Position numbers and translations under genes: made by a program. This document shows positions 51,156 through 60,065 of a stretch of DNA of 64,000 nt, one piece after another. The DNA is from JBBQVS01 sp963792705 (GTDB lineage Bacteria; Chloroflexota; Ktedonobacteria; Ktedonobacterales; Ktedonobacteraceae), in the NCBI GenBank assembly GCA_963792705.1, contig CAWBXD010000001.1, positions 62,001-126,000 on the forward strand, given 5' to 3'. The first letter of the stretch is position 1. The number at the start of each line of letters is the position of its first letter. The notes under the pieces were generated by a model that searched no databases, had not been told where the DNA came from, and was given only the letters and a program-made list of their open reading frames with translations.

Positions 51156-52267
51156 GCAGATAGTATTTTCCTATATACATCATACGTCTGCCGCGCAATC
51201 TGTTCCTGCGTGTAGTTGTCCAACACGCGTTGTCGGCCACGCTTCGCAAGGTCGGCGTAGAATGTAGGATCATCGAGCAACTTTTGCACGCATTGTGCCA
51301 AGTCTTTCGCATCGCCCTCTTGAAAGATAAGGCCCGCATCTCCGATCACGTGCGGAATCTCACCGCTTGTGGAGCCAATCACAGGCGTCTCACAGGCCAT
51401 GGCTTCGGGTAGAACACGTCCAAACTGCTCTATCCAGTTTGGCTGTGTGATTGAAGGCAACACAAACGTATTAAGCTGCTCCATCTCATGTGGCACTTCA
51501 TATGTCGGGACGCTACCCTTGAAGGTAACACGCTCTGTGACGCCTAAACGTGCCGCCTGCTCCTCTAACACACTCTTCATAGGGCCATTGCCGATGAAGA
51601 CGACACGGCAATACGAGGGCAGATACGTGAGTGCCTCGACCATCAATGGCAAGCCCTTTTCCTCTTTGAGCCGACCAATAAAGCCAAGCGTGAAGGGAGC
51701 GTCTGGCTCGCGCTGTATACGTGGCGCACTACGTTTGTAGATGTCGGTATCAAAGCCGAATTGTGGAATGACATGCACGGGACCCTTGTAGCCTTTGCGT
51801 CGCAACACACCCTCGGCGTCACGGTTCCCTGCTAATGCAGCGGCAGCATAGCGATAGTTGTAGAGTTCAAACTGACGAAACGGCGGTGGATAACTACGAT
51901 ACAGGTTTTGCCAGGTGAAAAAGAGGGCACGTGCTTTATGTTGTTGTGCTAAAAACATAGCATGCGCTGTCGCAACGTTGTACGGCTCTTCGTCAATATG
52001 CACCATCTCTGGTCGAACCTCGCGCATTATCTTCCCTAGCTGCGGGTAGTAGTGCAGATGAAAATTGCCATTGAGTGTCATGGGTGTGACAATCATTTGA
52101 TAGCCACTTGTGTAGAGTCGCTCAAGCACTTGTTTACTGCCATCATCGCTTTGCCAATATTCAGGCGTGACAACTGTTAATTCAACATCAGGAAACTTAG
52201 CTATCTCTTCTAGTTTGCGTTGTGAGGTCCCCGCAACTAGGGCCTTTGAAATCATTAATACGCGCAT
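51152..52267 (-). CDS. Glycosyltransferase family 4
   Basis: About 371 residues from ATG at 52267 (MRVLMISKALVAGTSQRKLE), 7 bases after the upstream stop; a longer open frame to 52429 overlaps that gene and is unlikely. It is a GT-B fold retaining enzyme: the N-terminal acceptor domain is followed by FTLGFIGRLKEEKGLPLMVE and VVFIGNGPM. The sugar-nucleotide site is EQFGRVLPEAMACETPVIG with the conserved E-x7-E. Sugar donor and acceptor are unknown. Last of three consecutive glycosyltransferases. The stop is provided by the palindromic element, so the natural end ...ILSA may have been trimmed. Confidence 0.9.
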   Translation of the reverse strand: MRVLMISKALVAGTSQRKLEEIAKFPDVELTVVTPEYWQSDDGSKQVLERLYTSGYQMIVTPMTLNGNFHLHYYPQLGKIMREVRPEMVHIDEEPYNVATAHAMFLAQQHKARALFFTWQNLYRSYPPPFRQFELYNYRYAAAALAGNRDAEGVLRRKGYKGPVHVIPQFGFDTDIYKRSAPRIQREPDAPFTLGFIGRLKEEKGLPLMVEALTYLPSYCRVVFIGNGPMKSVLEEQAARLGVTERVTFKGSVPTYEVPHEMEQLNTFVLPSITQPNWIEQFGRVLPEAMACETPVIGSTSGEIPHVIGDAGLIFQEGDAKDLAQCVQKLLDDPTFYADLAKRGRQRVLDNYTQEQIARQTYDVYRKILSA

Positions 52268-52274
52268 TATTCGT

Positions 52275-53459
52275 TCAAATCTTTCCGAGTGGTGCCGTCT
52301 TACGAGGATTTGTGCCGCGTGTGAAGGTTTCCTCATAGACGGTAATAGTTTCGTCTGCCGTTTTGTCCCAACTAAACTGTGCTGCACGTTGCAATGAACG
52401 CGCTCGCAAATCCTTTTGTAGCTCTTCATTTGTTAAAACACGACGCATGGCATCGACTAAGGCTCGTGTGTCTTCTGGATCGACCATAATCGCGGCATCG
52501 CCCACAACCTCTGGCAAAGAGGTGCGATTAGAGCAGACGACAGGCGCACCGCAACTCATCGCCTCAAGTGGGTCTAGCCCAAACCCCTCATAAAGCGACG
52601 GAAACACAAAGAGGCTGGCACCGCTATACATTGCTGGCTTATCCTCTTCATCTATAAAGCGATATACTATCTGTCCCGTCATGCCCAGATCGGCGGCTAC
52701 TGGACGCGGGTCTGGGAAGAGCGGCCCCTTTTGCTTGTCAGGATTGCCCGCAATCAAAAGCTGTAATTTGGGATCGCCAAGCTGTCCATAGAGGTGTGCA
52801 AAGGCGCGTACTAACTGAGGGACATTCTTACGCTGGTCAAGCCCACCGAGATAGAAGACATAACGCTCACCTAAGCCATACTTTGCGCGTACTTTTGCGA
52901 GTGTTGCCGAGTCGGTAACAGGCTTATACTCATCACCGGCTGCCTCGTAGATCACGCGAATGCGCTCGGCTGGCAGTTTTAATGCATCAACCATGTCTTG
53001 TTTCGCATGTTGAGAAACCGTGATAATCATTGTCGCTCTATGAGCTGCGTTCGCCACCAGTTGCATATATGCTTTAACCTTCGCATCGGGTTGATAGGCG
53101 GGCAAGCGCATGGGAATAACATCGTGAATGGTAACAACGGTTGGCGTTCGCGGAAGCAATGGCGGCGCGAAATATGGCACATGAAAAATATCTACACCTG
53201 CCTTACGTGCTGCGGCTGGCCCGGTTACTTGTTCCCACACAACCTTTTGTATATTCTCGTTGTTCCCCACAATACTGGGGACTGCTTGCATCTTATAAGG
53301 AAATGCAGACGAATTTTTTCCATCAACAGGCTGTGGTCCTAATAGAACATATTCATTTTGCGTGTCTGCTTGCGCGAGTGCTGCAAGCAGATGAATCATA
53401 TATTGTCCACTTCCCGTGGCGGGATATTGAAAGAAGAGTGCATTAATACCGATTTTCAT
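52275..53459 (-). CDS. Glycosyltransferase family 1/4
   Basis: A 394-residue GT-B glycosyltransferase starting MKIGINALFFQYPATGSGQY. VFYLGGLDQRKNVPQLVRAF and SLYEGFGLDPLEAMSCGAPV are diagnostic; the second contains the E-x7-E nucleotide-sugar motif. It has TIHDVIPMRLP and VSQHAKQDMV, typical of mannosyl/rhamnosyl-type family members. It lies between two related enzymes, 3 bases after the upstream one and 7 before the next, so the three are one operon, probably assembling an exopolysaccharide or glycolipid. Acceptor and linkage cannot be inferred. Confidence 0.92.
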   Translation of the reverse strand: MKIGINALFFQYPATGSGQYMIHLLAALAQADTQNEYVLLGPQPVDGKNSSAFPYKMQAVPSIVGNNENIQKVVWEQVTGPAAARKAGVDIFHVPYFAPPLLPRTPTVVTIHDVIPMRLPAYQPDAKVKAYMQLVANAAHRATMIITVSQHAKQDMVDALKLPAERIRVIYEAAGDEYKPVTDSATLAKVRAKYGLGERYVFYLGGLDQRKNVPQLVRAFAHLYGQLGDPKLQLLIAGNPDKQKGPLFPDPRPVAADLGMTGQIVYRFIDEEDKPAMYSGASLFVFPSLYEGFGLDPLEAMSCGAPVVCSNRTSLPEVVGDAAIMVDPEDTRALVDAMRRVLTNEELQKDLRARSLQRAAQFSWDKTADETITVYEETFTRGTNPRKTAPLGKI

Positions 53460-53462
53460 TGT

Positions 53463-54629
53463 TCAAAGTTCCTCGACGTTAAACGTTTTCTCCCCATTGT
53501 ACAGCTTTTGATAGATTGTGAGCATCTTTTGCGCCGACTTTGCCCATGTATATTGCTGCGCTCGCTCATACCCCTTGCGCTGTAGTTCTTCACGTAGCGG
53601 CTCATCTTCGGTCAATCGTGTGAGTGCGTCAGCTAATGCGTCGATATCATAGGGGTTAACGAGCAGGGCAGCGTCTCTGGCAACCTCTGGCAACGCAGAT
53701 ATATCGGAGGTGATGACAGGTGCGCCACACGCCATTGCCTCTATAGGAGGAACGCCAAAGCCCTCGAAAAAGGAGGGAAACGCAAAGATATCAGCCATAC
53801 TATATAGCGTTACAAGTTCGAGATCAGTAACACGTCCCAAAAAACGTACCTTTTTTTCTAACTTGAGTTCAGCTACAAGCTGTTTTGTCTCTTCGTACAG
53901 CCAACCTTGCCCTCCCGCGATAGCGAGCATGGCAGGACCATTCTTTCTCTGCTGTGCTTTATGGAAGGCTTTAATCAGTCCGATATGGTTCTTTCGTGGC
54001 TCTAGCGTCCCTACAGCCAACACAAGCGGTGCTTTCAAATTGAACTTATGTTGTGTAGCTCCCAGCAGCACCGGGTCGGTGATACGTCGAAAGTGCGCTC
54101 CTACACCATTGGGAATGACCGTTAGTTTCTCTTGCGGAGTGTGAAAGTGCTTGACGAGAGTCCGTCCAACTTCATGCGAGACGGTGGCGACGACATCAGC
54201 AGTTTCTACAGCTTCGGGGACAACTTTGTTGAGGTAGGCGGCAAGCGAGGGAACGGCATACTCTGGGTGTTCCAGGAAGGCAAGGTCATGAATAGTAACG
54301 ACCTTACGCACCTTTTTCCCCATAGGTGGAAGCGTAAAATCAGGGCCGTGATAGATATCAATCGGCCCTGTAAAAAGTGTTGCTGGCAAGAGTGGAGTGT
54401 GCCAGCGATACCAGAGAATATTGAGGTAGCGGTCAGGAATCAAGACACTGCGTCCAATGACGTTTTCTGCTTCAGGAAATGAATGTTCTGGTGTTGGGCG
54501 TCCACTGGTGAGCAGAGTATAGCGTGTCTGCGTGTCTTGTTGTAGCATCGCTGCAAAAAGATTACGTACATATGAGCCAATACCCGCCCCCTGACGAATA
54601 GCTGCCGTATAGTCAAGTGCGATACGCAT
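53463..54629 (-). CDS. Glycosyltransferase family 1/4
   Basis: A 388-residue GT-B glycosyltransferase, closely related in layout to its downstream neighbour: MRIALDYTAAIRQGAGIGSY, VTIHDLAFLEHPEYA, VLAVGTLEPRKNHIGLIKAF and SFFEGFGVPPIEAMACGAPV. GAGIGSYVRNL at the N-terminus is the Gly-rich loop of the acceptor domain. First gene of the three-enzyme unit; HinT lies 23 bases upstream and may be co-transcribed. ATG at 54629 has AAGAGGAACCG upstream. Substrates unknown. Confidence 0.92.
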   Translation of the reverse strand: MRIALDYTAAIRQGAGIGSYVRNLFAAMLQQDTQTRYTLLTSGRPTPEHSFPEAENVIGRSVLIPDRYLNILWYRWHTPLLPATLFTGPIDIYHGPDFTLPPMGKKVRKVVTIHDLAFLEHPEYAVPSLAAYLNKVVPEAVETADVVATVSHEVGRTLVKHFHTPQEKLTVIPNGVGAHFRRITDPVLLGATQHKFNLKAPLVLAVGTLEPRKNHIGLIKAFHKAQQRKNGPAMLAIAGGQGWLYEETKQLVAELKLEKKVRFLGRVTDLELVTLYSMADIFAFPSFFEGFGVPPIEAMACGAPVITSDISALPEVARDAALLVNPYDIDALADALTRLTEDEPLREELQRKGYERAQQYTWAKSAQKMLTIYQKLYNGEKTFNVEEL

Positions 54630-54652
54630 TACGGTTCCTCTTATTATGCGGA

Positions 54653-55015
54653 CTATGAGAATGCTAGCGGTTTTCCAAACAAGCCTAGTTGCTCGCCGCC
54701 AAGTAGATGAAAGTGGAGGTGGAAGACCGTTTGTCCAGAGTCGGGGCCAACATTGGTGACAACACGATAGCCGCTCTGCTCAATGCCTAACTGACGTGCG
54801 ATAGTTTGTGCGGCAAGATAAATGTTTGCTAGTAGTGGTCCGTGTTCCTTGGTGAGTTCTGTCATAGAAATAATGTGTTGTCTTGGAATAATCAGAATGT
54901 GGTCTTTTGCCTGTGGATGCAGGTCCCGAAAGGCTACAATGTCTTCATCTTCAAAGACGAGCGTTGCAGGTATCTGCCCTGCAGCGATCTTACAAAATAT
55001 GCAGTTTTTGTCCAT
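54653..55015 (-). CDS. hinT: HIT-family nucleotide-binding protein
   Basis: A 120-residue purine nucleoside phosphoramidase-type protein. It has CIFCKIAAGQIPA at the N-terminus, LIIPRQHI, RVVTNVGPDSGQTVFHLHFH and the histidine triad HLHFHLLGG. The length and motifs match bacterial HinT. The physiological substrate in most bacteria is uncertain. It lies just upstream of the glycosyltransferase unit with 23 bases between, so it is probably the first gene of that transcript. Confidence 0.94.
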   Translation of the reverse strand: MDKNCIFCKIAAGQIPATLVFEDEDIVAFRDLHPQAKDHILIIPRQHIISMTELTKEHGPLLANIYLAAQTIARQLGIEQSGYRVVTNVGPDSGQTVFHLHFHLLGGEQLGLFGKPLAFS

Positions 55016-55063
55016 AAAAAATACCCCTCGATTAAAAAATTGGAAGAAGCGAAGTGAGGTCGG

Positions 55064-55177
55064 GTAGGGACCGATTTATCGCGTCCGTGGGGTGGGGAGG
55101 GGACACGTCGCCGCGCAGAATCATTGCCGACACGTTTGCCCTACCCCGCCCCTTGGACGCGATAAATCGGTCCCTAC
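55064..55177. repeat. Palindromic element, long copy
   Basis: GTAGGGACCGATTTATCGCG plus TCC (55064-55086) pairs exactly with 55155-55177. The inner part, GGGGTGGGGAGGGG against CCCTACCCCGCCCC, pairs with mismatches, and the middle holds CACGTCG...CGACACG. It is 114 bp, the longest copy, between hinT and the next minus-strand gene. Confidence 0.85.
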
Positions 55178-55245
55178 AAGCGTTTCGTTATGCCTCCCCA
55201 AAAACCTACTGTTGAAGGCTGGTGTTCTGCCCCTGTCCTATCTAC

Positions 55246-56493
55246 TTACTCTTCCTTGACGTTTGTCTCTACCGCAACAGGCTCGGTTACGGCCTCTTCT
55301 GGCTTGACCTCTTCCTTCACTACATCTACCACTGCACCTGTATCTGTATCATTTAATGAATCGGTCGGTACGGGCGTGGTTGTTTCTACTGTAGGTTGTT
55401 GAGTCTCTGTTTCAGGCTGTGTCTCGCCTTTTGCCTCGTCAGCAGCTTTCTCTGGTTGCTTCAGTTCTATGCCATGTAGTTCAGGATCGTTGTATTGTGG
55501 TAGGCCCATTTGTGTGCGTATCTTTTTGATTGCCTGATACACATCTCCTGGTTTCAGCGAGAGGGCTTCAGCGATCTGTTTATGCACACCTATATTTGGT
55601 AGAGGTAGGTATGGCTCATAAAGTGTTGTAATCTTTGCCAGTTCCTCATCGTCTCCCTTGTAGCTTTGGGCTTCCCACCAGCTTGGGATATGCTGACGGT
55701 CTCGTAGGTCTTTAATAATCTTCTTGACCGCAGTTTTGGGAATTTCAAGCTCCTGCGCGATCTGTGTACGAATACCATCGAACTCGATTGGAGTCGCTAA
55801 TTCCAGGTACCGTGTCTCCACCTGCGTTATTTGTTCAGCCGTTGGCTCAAATGGCTTTGGTGGCTCTATCTTTTCACGCTTTGGTGGTGGTGGTGGTTTT
55901 GGTGTCTTTACCTTCGGTTTACCAGCCTTTGGTCCACCCGGTCCAGACGGACGTGGTTGTCTATCAGCACGGTCGGTATTGGGCCGCTCTGTACGTGGAA
56001 CACGGTCCATCGGTTGACGCGGACGTGGGGCTGCATCGGGGAGGCCAGAGCCACCGCCAACGCGGTAAGGGCTGGATGGAGTACGAAAGGTGTTTTCTCG
56101 GTAATTGTTGGGGCCGCGACTGCCGCCATCCCGTTCTCGGTAGTTGCCGGGAGCGCCTGTATCACGCGAATCGCCAGGACCTCCACGAGTATCGCGTGGT
56201 GTCGGGGAGGAAGGTATCTTGGGACGTGTAGGTTGATCGGGTTCAGCGACCTTCACATCGCTTAACGTATCGAGCCATTGATTCGTGCCGCTCTTCACCT
56301 GTGGCTTAGGCTTCGGTGGTGGTGGTGCTTGTTGCACCACAGTTGCTTTTGGTGGTGTTGGTGGTGCTGCTTTCGCCGCCAACTTCTCTTTTCTAGCTTT
56401 CTGCACACAATCAGGGCAAGTGATATCTTTAGCATTTGCCGACTGAAACCACTTGCCACAGGTGTTGCAGCGCATCTTGGTCTTACTTGCCAT
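55246..56493 (-). CDS. Pro/Arg-rich protein with N-terminal zinc ribbon and paired helical repeats
   Basis: About 415 residues from ATG at 56493 (MASKTKMRCNTCGKWFQSAN), where a CxxC...CxxC ribbon ends in CPDC. A long Pro/Arg/Gly-rich disordered part (about 45-220) carries many RDT, RPR and PPPPK stretches. Two helix-turn-helix-like repeats follow: IRTQIAQELEIPKTAVKKII and VHKQIAEALSLKPGDVYQAI, separated by about 58 residues. The C-terminus is acidic. The repeats resemble winged or sigma-4-like HTH units, so it may bind DNA or RNA; no named family is certain. Monocistronic. Confidence 0.7.
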   Translation of the reverse strand: MASKTKMRCNTCGKWFQSANAKDITCPDCVQKARKEKLAAKAAPPTPPKATVVQQAPPPPKPKPQVKSGTNQWLDTLSDVKVAEPDQPTRPKIPSSPTPRDTRGGPGDSRDTGAPGNYRERDGGSRGPNNYRENTFRTPSSPYRVGGGSGLPDAAPRPRQPMDRVPRTERPNTDRADRQPRPSGPGGPKAGKPKVKTPKPPPPPKREKIEPPKPFEPTAEQITQVETRYLELATPIEFDGIRTQIAQELEIPKTAVKKIIKDLRDRQHIPSWWEAQSYKGDDEELAKITTLYEPYLPLPNIGVHKQIAEALSLKPGDVYQAIKKIRTQMGLPQYNDPELHGIELKQPEKAADEAKGETQPETETQQPTVETTTPVPTDSLNDTDTGAVVDVVKEEVKPEEAVTEPVAVETNVKEE

Positions 56494-56567
56494 ATGCAAA
56501 ACTCCCCTGTACCACTATAAAAATGGATTGTTGTCTTTGAAGCGTCGGAATGCCTTCCTATTATACT

Positions 56568-57014
56568 CTATGTTCGCTCTTTGTCTATAGTTTTGCTCTT
56601 TTCTACATTCTCTTTATTCTTCTGAGATAATGTTTTGTTAGCTGGCTCCAATGCTTGAGTTACGGCTGTCAGGAGATCATCAAGCTCAAATGGCTTGTAC
56701 ACAACGACAACGTTTTTTGAGACAAGGTAGCCTTCCATCTCGCGTACCGCCTTTTGCGCTGCCGTACAGATGATAACAGGAATTGATGCCGTGGTGGGCT
56801 GCATCTTGAGTAACTGCAACATCTGCCAACCAAGCTTTTCTTCACCAAATACCACGTCTAAAATAATAAGGTCTGGACTGATTTGCTCAATGTCGTTAGC
56901 CTTTTGTAGTGGAAACGAAGATAATGTAACTTGATAGCCTTCGCTTTCTAGTAACAGACGAAATACCTCCAAAATATCTTGAGTATCGTTAACTACTAAA
57001 ATATGTTTTGCCAT
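56568..57014 (-). CDS. Single-domain response regulator
   Basis: About 148 residues from ATG at 57014 (MAKHILVVNDTQDILEVFRL), preceded by AGGAGGGAGAG. The receiver has N-D-T at the acidic site (usually DD), the phospho-acceptor Asp in LIILDVVFGEE, IPVIICTA and Lys in VVYKPF. A charged C-terminal tail follows. The first acidic pair ND is reduced compared with DD/ED, which may weaken Mg binding. No kinase is adjacent, so the partner is unknown. Confidence 0.88.
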   Translation of the reverse strand: MAKHILVVNDTQDILEVFRLLLESEGYQVTLSSFPLQKANDIEQISPDLIILDVVFGEEKLGWQMLQLLKMQPTTASIPVIICTAAQKAVREMEGYLVSKNVVVVYKPFELDDLLTAVTQALEPANKTLSQKNKENVEKSKTIDKERT

Positions 57015-57182
57015 GTGGCTCTCCCTCCTACTATACAGATGTTTCCCAAAGGATAATATCATAGAACCGCTCGTATTACTATTGCTAGCAGAAGGTTTTT
57101 CTGGTTGCGTCTTTTCTATGTGTATGCGACAATCAGTTGTACGAGTATGACAGAAAAAAGAAAACAGCGAGAGGAGCTATAT

Positions 57183-57773
57183 ATGGCGCGTACAGAAGAG
57201 GAACCAATCATTAATATATGGAGCGAAAAGGTTGCGCTAGGACCGTTTCATCGCGGCGTGGTGCCTCTACTTTCAAAATGGGATAACGACTTTGAGGTGG
57301 CTTTCTTTTCGGGTGATCCCTTGCGCTCAGTACCGCGAGAGACAACAGAGTCACGTTTTGAGCAGAGTAACCGCGAGATTTCACGCGATAGGATAGACTT
57401 TATTATCTACGAGAAGGAAACATTACGACCTATTGGTCTGACCGAGTTGCGCCGCATCAGCTACCGAGCGCGTACCGCCGACTATGGCATTCTTATCGGC
57501 GAGAAGGACTGTTGGAGCAAGGGCTACGGTACCGAAACGACGCTTCTTATGCTCGACTACGGTTTCTCAATCCTTGGTCTCCACAACATCACACTTGAGA
57601 CATATGCCTACAATGAACGTGCCATTAAAGCATATGAACGTGCAGGTTTTCGTATCATGGGCCGACGACGGGAGGTAAACCTGTGGGGGGGCAAATACTA
57701 CGACGAGGTCATTATGGATTGTCTCTCAACGGAATTCGAGACGCCATTAAAACGTATTTTGACGTTACCATAA
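57183..57773 (+). CDS. GNAT-family N-acetyltransferase (RimJ/RimL-like)
   Basis: About 196 residues from ATG at 57183 (MARTEEEPIINIWSEKVALG), 7 bases after AGAGGAGCT; earlier in-frame ATGs lack such a site. It has IGLTELRRISYRARTADYGI, WSKGYGTETTLLMLDYGF (the acetyl-CoA loop, Q/RxxGxG/A-like), LETYAYNERAIKAYERAGF and the C-terminal strand. This fits the GNAT 3 branch, which acetylates protein N-termini, amino acids or polyamines. The substrate is unknown. Monocistronic, ending before a shared terminator. Confidence 0.88.
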   Translation: MARTEEEPIINIWSEKVALGPFHRGVVPLLSKWDNDFEVAFFSGDPLRSVPRETTESRFEQSNREISRDRIDFIIYEKETLRPIGLTELRRISYRARTADYGILIGEKDCWSKGYGTETTLLMLDYGFSILGLHNITLETYAYNERAIKAYERAGFRIMGRRREVNLWGGKYYDEVIMDCLSTEFETPLKRILTLP

Positions 57774-57787
57774 CCTTTTCAGTATAC

Positions 57788-57832
57788 ACAACAAAGAGGA
57801 GCGAAACTCTTGGTCTCGCTCCTCTTTGTTGT
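57788..57832. terminator. Bidirectional terminator, 17-bp perfect stem
   Basis: ACAACAAAGAGGAGCGA (57788-57804) pairs exactly with 57816-57832 across an 11-base loop, between the convergent acetyltransferase and secreted-protein genes. The right arm ends in TTTGTTGT, a modest T-tract. Confidence 0.8.
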
Positions 57833-58408
57833 ATGGATAAAAACTATTTGGTGCCGATTGCAAAGATGTGAATTTGTCCCTGATTAACGGTCGCTGGCAG
57901 CGTGACGCTTTTAAGTGTCTTGCCTGCCTGTAACGCGGCCCCTACGTAGAACACATTCGGCATCTGGTTCATTTGCATGCCACCTGCTGAGTCACGGTAG
58001 GTTGTGTTGACTACAACCTGCTCCCCGTTGAGTGGTGCTGACGAACCTCCACTGAGCGTCCAGTCGCTAAATCCAAGGGAGAAAGCTTGTGTTGTGCCAT
58101 CACTATAGGTGATGGTTGCCATGCCTGTCGAAGGACCAAAGCTTGCTGAACCCAGGAACGCTAGAGTTGTTGCGCCTTTGACTGCTGTAACAGGAATAGT
58201 CTGCCCCTGTGCCTGTACATTGTCTGGAGTGCCAGCTTTTGCTGTCGGCCATGTGAAGGTGACACCATTGAATGTAATCGTCTTGCCAGGAGTGATGCCT
58301 GCATTCTGCAACGCCTGCACGGAGTAGCTGAAGCCTGCACCGTCGAAATTGCCAGTACCCATAGCGGCGTCATCACTGGTACCACTATTGTTAACTGGAA
58401 GAACTGTT

Positions 58409-58522
58409 GGTGTTCCGGTGCCAGTACCCGTACCGGTGCCGGTACCTGTTCCAGTGCCGGTACCTGTTCCAGTACCCGTACCCGTTCCAGTACCTGTACC
58501 CGTTCCAGTACCCGTTCCGCCA
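58409..58522. repeat. Hexanucleotide (GGNACN) repeat encoding Gly-Thr, tract 2
   Basis: About 19 hexamer units; on the minus strand GGNACN encodes alternating Gly-Thr. Unit variants such as GGTACC, GGAACA and GGCACC alternate, so it is old enough to have diverged while keeping the peptide. Confidence 0.85.
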
Positions 58523-58658
58523 CCCTGTGCGCTAGGGCATGTTACAGTTACTGTTCCTTGTGCAAATGCTAGTGTGCAGGATTGACCATTGATTGTCGTT
58601 GTTCCCATGCATCCTGCAATCGCTGTTCCATTTACACTACAATTAGGTGCAGTCGTTG

Positions 58659-58752
58659 TGCCGGTGCCGGTACCCGTTCCGGTACCGGTACCTGTTCCGG
58701 TGCCGGTACCTGTTCCGGTGCCGGTCCGGTGCCGGTACCCGTTCCAACACCT
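58659..58752. repeat. Hexanucleotide (GGNACN) repeat encoding Gly-Thr, tract 1, with broken phase
   Basis: Similar hexamers as in tract 2. Around 58724-58730 the plus strand reads GCCGGTCCGGTGCC, where the regular unit predicts one more base between the two CCGGT. This shifts the frame and splits the open reading frame. Confidence 0.8.
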
Positions 58753-60065
58753 GTCAGTGTTGCGGCCGTTACTACTCCATTACCGTCGGTTGTGAGTGTT
58801 ACCGGATTCTGGATATTGAGCAAGCCAACGCAGTTCAAACCGTTCGCGCTTAATGTCGCGTTAAGACGACCTGCCAGGAAGGTAAAGAGCGAATTTCCTG
58901 CTGTAGGAATGGGTGAAGCTCGGTTCAAAAAGTTCGGCATATCCAACTGTAATTTTGGAAGCGCAATGTTAATCAGATTGGTGCAATACGTAGTTGTGTT
59001 TGCCGCTGCTGGTGTGTTGGCAGGCATTTGATCGACACCCACGCGATAGGCATTTACTTTCGCAAGGCTGGCCTTGTTATTGATAAGTACCATTTCGTCA
59101 CCGGAAGGAACCAATGCAATAGGTGCCTGCTGATTGGCGGCAGCTTGTAGCTCATCCGTTGCTAGAGTCGGTGTCATTACTCCGTTATTCGCCAGATCAG
59201 GAATTTGCCATGCCTGACAGCCAAGTGCTGGATCGAGAACGCGAGAGACCAATGCATTGTCACTTGGATTTCCCAAGGTGGTCGCGCCAGCTAGTTGAGC
59301 TTGGTTCGCGGCTGTGAGTTGAGCCGTCTGACCATTGGCATTGACTAGATATCGGGTTTGTACGTTGTCACTCTGATCCATATCGACAACACCAAAGCTG
59401 CGTGTTGTAGGACATGCCTGCCCATCGCTAGCCATGCCAATAGGTGGAACCGTGATTTTCTGGGCTTGAATTGCTCGGTTGACGACGCGGAAAAAGCGAG
59501 GTGCATTACAATGAGCAAATTGCCCGAAGTCTGACCCATTGAGACCATTGACACAACGACCACCGACTGTATCACCAGTTAGATGCAGGAAAGTGCCATT
59601 GAAGCCGAACCAGAGTGCCACAGTTGCTCCCTGGGGGATTGTGGGAGCAGTTGGGGCAACAGCTGGCTGTGTGCCCTGGTCAACGACCAATGGCTCGTAA
59701 GCTGACAGCGTGTTTGTAGCTGGGTCAAAGATTGCTGCTTGCACAAACGCGGACTGATTAGTGTTGGACTCATTACATGGTCCTTGTGCTGGATCGGTGG
59801 CGAACAGTTGGTAAGGTGTCGCTAATCCTTGTGCGGTTAATGGCTGATTCGGAATTTGTAATGAACAATTGGGATCAACAACACCTGCCGCATGGCTAAA
59901 GATGCCTTTTTGTACAGCCACAAACGTTCCTGCTCCTATTACGACGAGCAAGGTAACAGCTACGCCAATAAGCATCAAAGGTGAAAAGCGTGGGCGTCGC
60001 GCTCGTGGGGAACGTAAGCCGGATTGTGACTTGTTTGGTACATTCGGCCTTATTAAGGTTTGCAT

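Larger units (their letters stand above)
57844..60065 (-). pseudogene. Membrane-anchored secreted protein with Gly-Thr repeats, frameshifted
   Basis: From ATG at 60065 the frame encodes a basic N-terminus, a membrane span at about 30-50 and a Cys-containing exported domain to about residue 430. It then enters GTGTGTG and slips to PAPEQVPAPEQ, ending at 58632. The other frame continues the Gly-Thr repeat, TTAPNCSVNGTAIAGCMGTT, a second Gly-Thr tract and a C-terminal domain (FDGAGFSYSVQALQNAGITP, VTFTWP). That last domain resembles beta-sandwich modules at the ends of actinobacterial secreted hydrolases. One missing base near 58724-58730 explains the break. Intact product about 740 residues. 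Confidence 0.78.

Noticed and set aside
52268..52429. Longer N-terminus of the first-listed glycosyltransferase
   Set aside because: It would overlap the upstream gene by about 155 bases; the MRVLMISKAL start matches the GT-B fold.
51057..55177. Phage attachment sites formed by the repeated GTAGGGACC sequences
   Set aside because: They are palindromic, occur many times and no integrase or phage gene lies between copies.
58400..58760. CRISPR or satellite array
   Set aside because: The units are six-base coding repeats without spacers and read as Gly-Thr on the minus strand.
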